Positions 62,392-64,000 of a stretch of DNA of 64,000 nucleotides are shown here, piece after piece. The position numbers and the translations under genes are program-made. The stretch lies in NCBI RefSeq assembly GCF_031846185.1, contig NZ_JAVRIF010000002.1, positions 372,001 to 436,000 on the forward strand, in the 5' to 3' direction. This DNA comes from Thalassotalea_H castellviae (GTDB lineage: Bacteria > Pseudomonadota > Gammaproteobacteria > Enterobacterales > Alteromonadaceae). Below the pieces are notes generated by a model. It was not told the origin of the DNA and ran no database searches. It saw only the letters and a program-made list of their open reading frames with translations. The stretch's first letter is position 1. Each line of letters starts with the position of its first letter.

Positions 62392-62430
62392 AACAACACT
62401 GTCACCAATTAGAGACAGTGTTGTTTTTTT
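62392..62430 (+). terminator. Strong terminator-like hairpin upstream of glrK
   Basis: AACAACACTGTC pairs perfectly with GACAGTGTTGTT around a 10-base loop and runs into seven T residues. No plus-strand gene lies before it in the gap, so it may attenuate glrK or end a small RNA. A weak promoter-like pair (TGAGTT, 17 bases, TATATT) lies at 62331-62359. Confidence 0.75.
62400..62417. promoter_or_regulatory. GlrR-type site, copy 3, inside the hairpin
   Basis: TGTCACCAATTAGAGACA is an exact TGTC-N10-GACA and forms the inner part of the terminator-like stem at 62392-62430. It is about 80-97 bases upstream of the glrK start. Confidence 0.65.
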
Positions 62431-62496
62431 GCTGAAATACCGTAAAAATACAACGACATCATTTTACTCATAAAATATATTCATTAAGGTTGCCGA

Positions 62497-63987
62497 TTGA
62501 AAAAGCCGATAAAAAAATGGCGGATAGAAACTGTTTTAAATTTTTCTGGTATCCGCCAATGGTCAATAAAGTCACTTACCCTTATCGGTTTTAGTTTAGT
62601 TGCTATCCCGCTAACATTTGCCTTGCTATATGGCGCAAATCAAGTCAATAAACTTTCACAACAAGGTAGTTCTGCGATTATCAATGTTGCTGAGTTAGTT
62701 AAAATAAACCGACAACTCAGCATTGAAATGAATAAATTGCAACGTTTTGCAAGTCAATATGTGGTGTTAGAAGAACAAGGGTTATACGAACAATTTATTC
62801 AACAAAAAGATAAATTAACGCAAATGATCACAACAGAAATGGTGATCTATCAAGACGAGCCACTCAATCAATTAAGCCAGCAACTATTCACAGAAATAGA
62901 ACAATTAAATCTACATCAACCAAATTCAATCAATGTCAGTAAAAAATCGTTAGAGTTACTCCAAGAAGAATTCAAAGCATTGTCATCGGTCAGTCAAATG
63001 ATAAATTTTCGCAGTAATGAGTTAATTAGTTCACACGCCCAACAGATGAAAATTTCCGCGGATAGCTTAAGAACAACCATGTTGAACAGTTTGTTAAGTA
63101 TTCCGCTGACAATTGTGATTGCAGGGGTGTTTATTCTATTGATCATTCGTCCTTTAAGACAATTATCAGCTAAAATTTATCGGTTAGAACAAGGTCATTT
63201 TCAACAAAAAATCACTTTTTCGGGTTCGAAAGAAATTAAAGAAATAGCCGACGCGTTAGAGTTAATGCGAGCAAGGTTACATGCCTTAGAATTACAAAAA
63301 TCAAGTTTCATTCGCCATATTTCTCACGAATTGAAAACCCCGTTAGCGGCAATTCGTGAAGGTACTGAGTTATTGTATGATAATAGCGTGGGCCCATTAA
63401 ACGACGACCAACAAGAAATCACTAATATTCTTAAAGTGAGCGTGTCTCGTTTACAAAACTTAATTGAAGATTTATTAGATTTTAATATCGTACTTGACTC
63501 AACAAGTTTGCAAGATGCTGAAAAGTCTCAATTAACATCTATTATTGAACAAAGTATCAACGACAGAAAATTAGACATTCAAAGTAAGCAAGTCACTGTC
63601 GACTCTGATTTAACCCCATTGATAGTTCAAACGAATGCGAAACAACTGTCTGTCATATTAGATAACATTCTCTCAAATGCGATAAAATACTCACCTCAAG
63701 GTGGAAAAATCACAATTCAGTCATACCTAGAAAGTCATGAAATAATATTGAAGATTATCGATCAAGGCCCTGGAATCCCGAGCAGTGCTCAACAACAAGT
63801 GTTCGACGCCTTTTATCAAGGTCCTCCTCCTAACGATAGTAATATAAAAAGTAGTGGCCTAGGTTTAACCATTGTCAAAGAATTATTAATGCGCCTAAAT
63901 GGCGATATTAAATTAACCTCTTTTCCCGCTCCAAAGCATGGGTTAATGGTAACCTTACGCTTTCCATATCATGTTCAAGGCAAATAA
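62497..63987 (+). CDS. glrK: Sensor histidine kinase GlrK (QseE)
   Basis: A 496-residue inner-membrane kinase. Helix 1 (about 26-48), a periplasmic helical domain, helix 2 (about 197-217), a HAMP linker, the dimerisation domain with QKSSFIRHISHELKTPLAAIREGTELLYD (phospho-accepting H277), and an ATPase domain with NILSNAIKYSP, DQGPGIP and SSGLGLTIVKELL. The H-box region, including EGTELL and VGPL, follows E. coli GlrK closely, so the name is supported. The start is TTG at 62497, with AAGG 7 bases upstream. The partner GlrR would be downstream, beyond the window. A possible next start (ATGATGATT) lies at 63990. Confidence 0.9.
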   Translation: MKKPIKKWRIETVLNFSGIRQWSIKSLTLIGFSLVAIPLTFALLYGANQVNKLSQQGSSAIINVAELVKINRQLSIEMNKLQRFASQYVVLEEQGLYEQFIQQKDKLTQMITTEMVIYQDEPLNQLSQQLFTEIEQLNLHQPNSINVSKKSLELLQEEFKALSSVSQMINFRSNELISSHAQQMKISADSLRTTMLNSLLSIPLTIVIAGVFILLIIRPLRQLSAKIYRLEQGHFQQKITFSGSKEIKEIADALELMRARLHALELQKSSFIRHISHELKTPLAAIREGTELLYDNSVGPLNDDQQEITNILKVSVSRLQNLIEDLLDFNIVLDSTSLQDAEKSQLTSIIEQSINDRKLDIQSKQVTVDSDLTPLIVQTNAKQLSVILDNILSNAIKYSPQGGKITIQSYLESHEIILKIIDQGPGIPSSAQQQVFDAFYQGPPPNDSNIKSSGLGLTIVKELLMRLNGDIKLTSFPAPKHGLMVTLRFPYHVQGK

Positions 63988-64000
63988 AAATGATGATTGA

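Noticed and set aside
1..64000. CRISPR arrays, tRNA/rRNA genes, insertion sequences, prophage
   Set aside because: I looked in the gaps and found no regularly spaced repeats, no cloverleaf-type sequences, no transposase or integrase and no phage genes.

Overview
The window is chromosomal DNA of a marine gammaproteobacterium, most likely Alteromonadales and probably Colwelliaceae (Colwellia/Thalassotalea-like). The basis is the low GC content, the PomAB-type flagellar stator, three large TonB-dependent receptors, many TTG/GTG starts behind good Shine-Dalgarno sequences, and the gene order thiI-pomBA / xseB-ispA-dxs / ribBX-ribE-ribD-nrdR-glyA. I see no insertion sequence, prophage, CRISPR array, rRNA or tRNA.

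Layout. 1-7754: a BCCT transporter cut by the left edge, a TonB-dependent receptor, a TPR-sulfotransferase and a secreted esterase-fold protein that has lost its catalytic serine. 7951-16528: housekeeping genes (yajQ, vanZ-like, panE, thiI, pomB, pomA, xseB, ispA, dxs). 16849-23287: a secreted amidase, then the riboflavin genes, nrdR and glyA. 23590-28370: one minus-strand operon with an S33 peptidase, a NatAB-type ABC exporter, an ECF sigma factor and its membrane partner. 28586-35296: an Oar-like TonB receptor, a small EF-hand protein, a TrhA/hemolysin III protein and a DUF5916 outer-membrane protein. 35511-41906: an ovothiol operon (ovoA, a PLP enzyme that is probably ovoB, and a glutamine-synthetase-fold gene) behind a TPR diguanylate cyclase. 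42230-52650: a complete B12 uptake and nucleotide-loop cluster (btuD, btuC, cobT, cobS, cobU, cobC, cobQ, cobO, btuF, btuB) with two separate cobalamin riboswitches. 52754-60577: a catabolic operon with a divergent PAS-AraC regulator, whose gene content fits oxidation of glycosides through 3-keto intermediates. 60602-64000: an RsuA-like pseudouridine synthase, an orphan gene, a secreted EF-hand protein and the sensor kinase GlrK.

How the parts work together. The B12 cluster is translationally coupled through four- and one-base overlaps and eight-base overlaps, with a riboswitch before btuD and another before btuB. The ovothiol genes overlap or nearly touch, and the GS-fold gene lies inside that operon. 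The 3-keto-glycoside candidate couples a periplasmic GMC/Gdh3 dehydrogenase and a periplasmic isomerase-fold protein to an MFS importer and cytoplasmic Gfo/Idh/MocA and isomerase enzymes.

The most notable regulatory signal is upstream of glrK. Three copies of an 18-bp TGTC-N10-GACA-like motif (the pattern known for GlrR) lie beside a sigma-54 promoter aimed at the secreted EF-hand gene. The third copy sits inside a strong terminator-like hairpin that has no visible gene before it.
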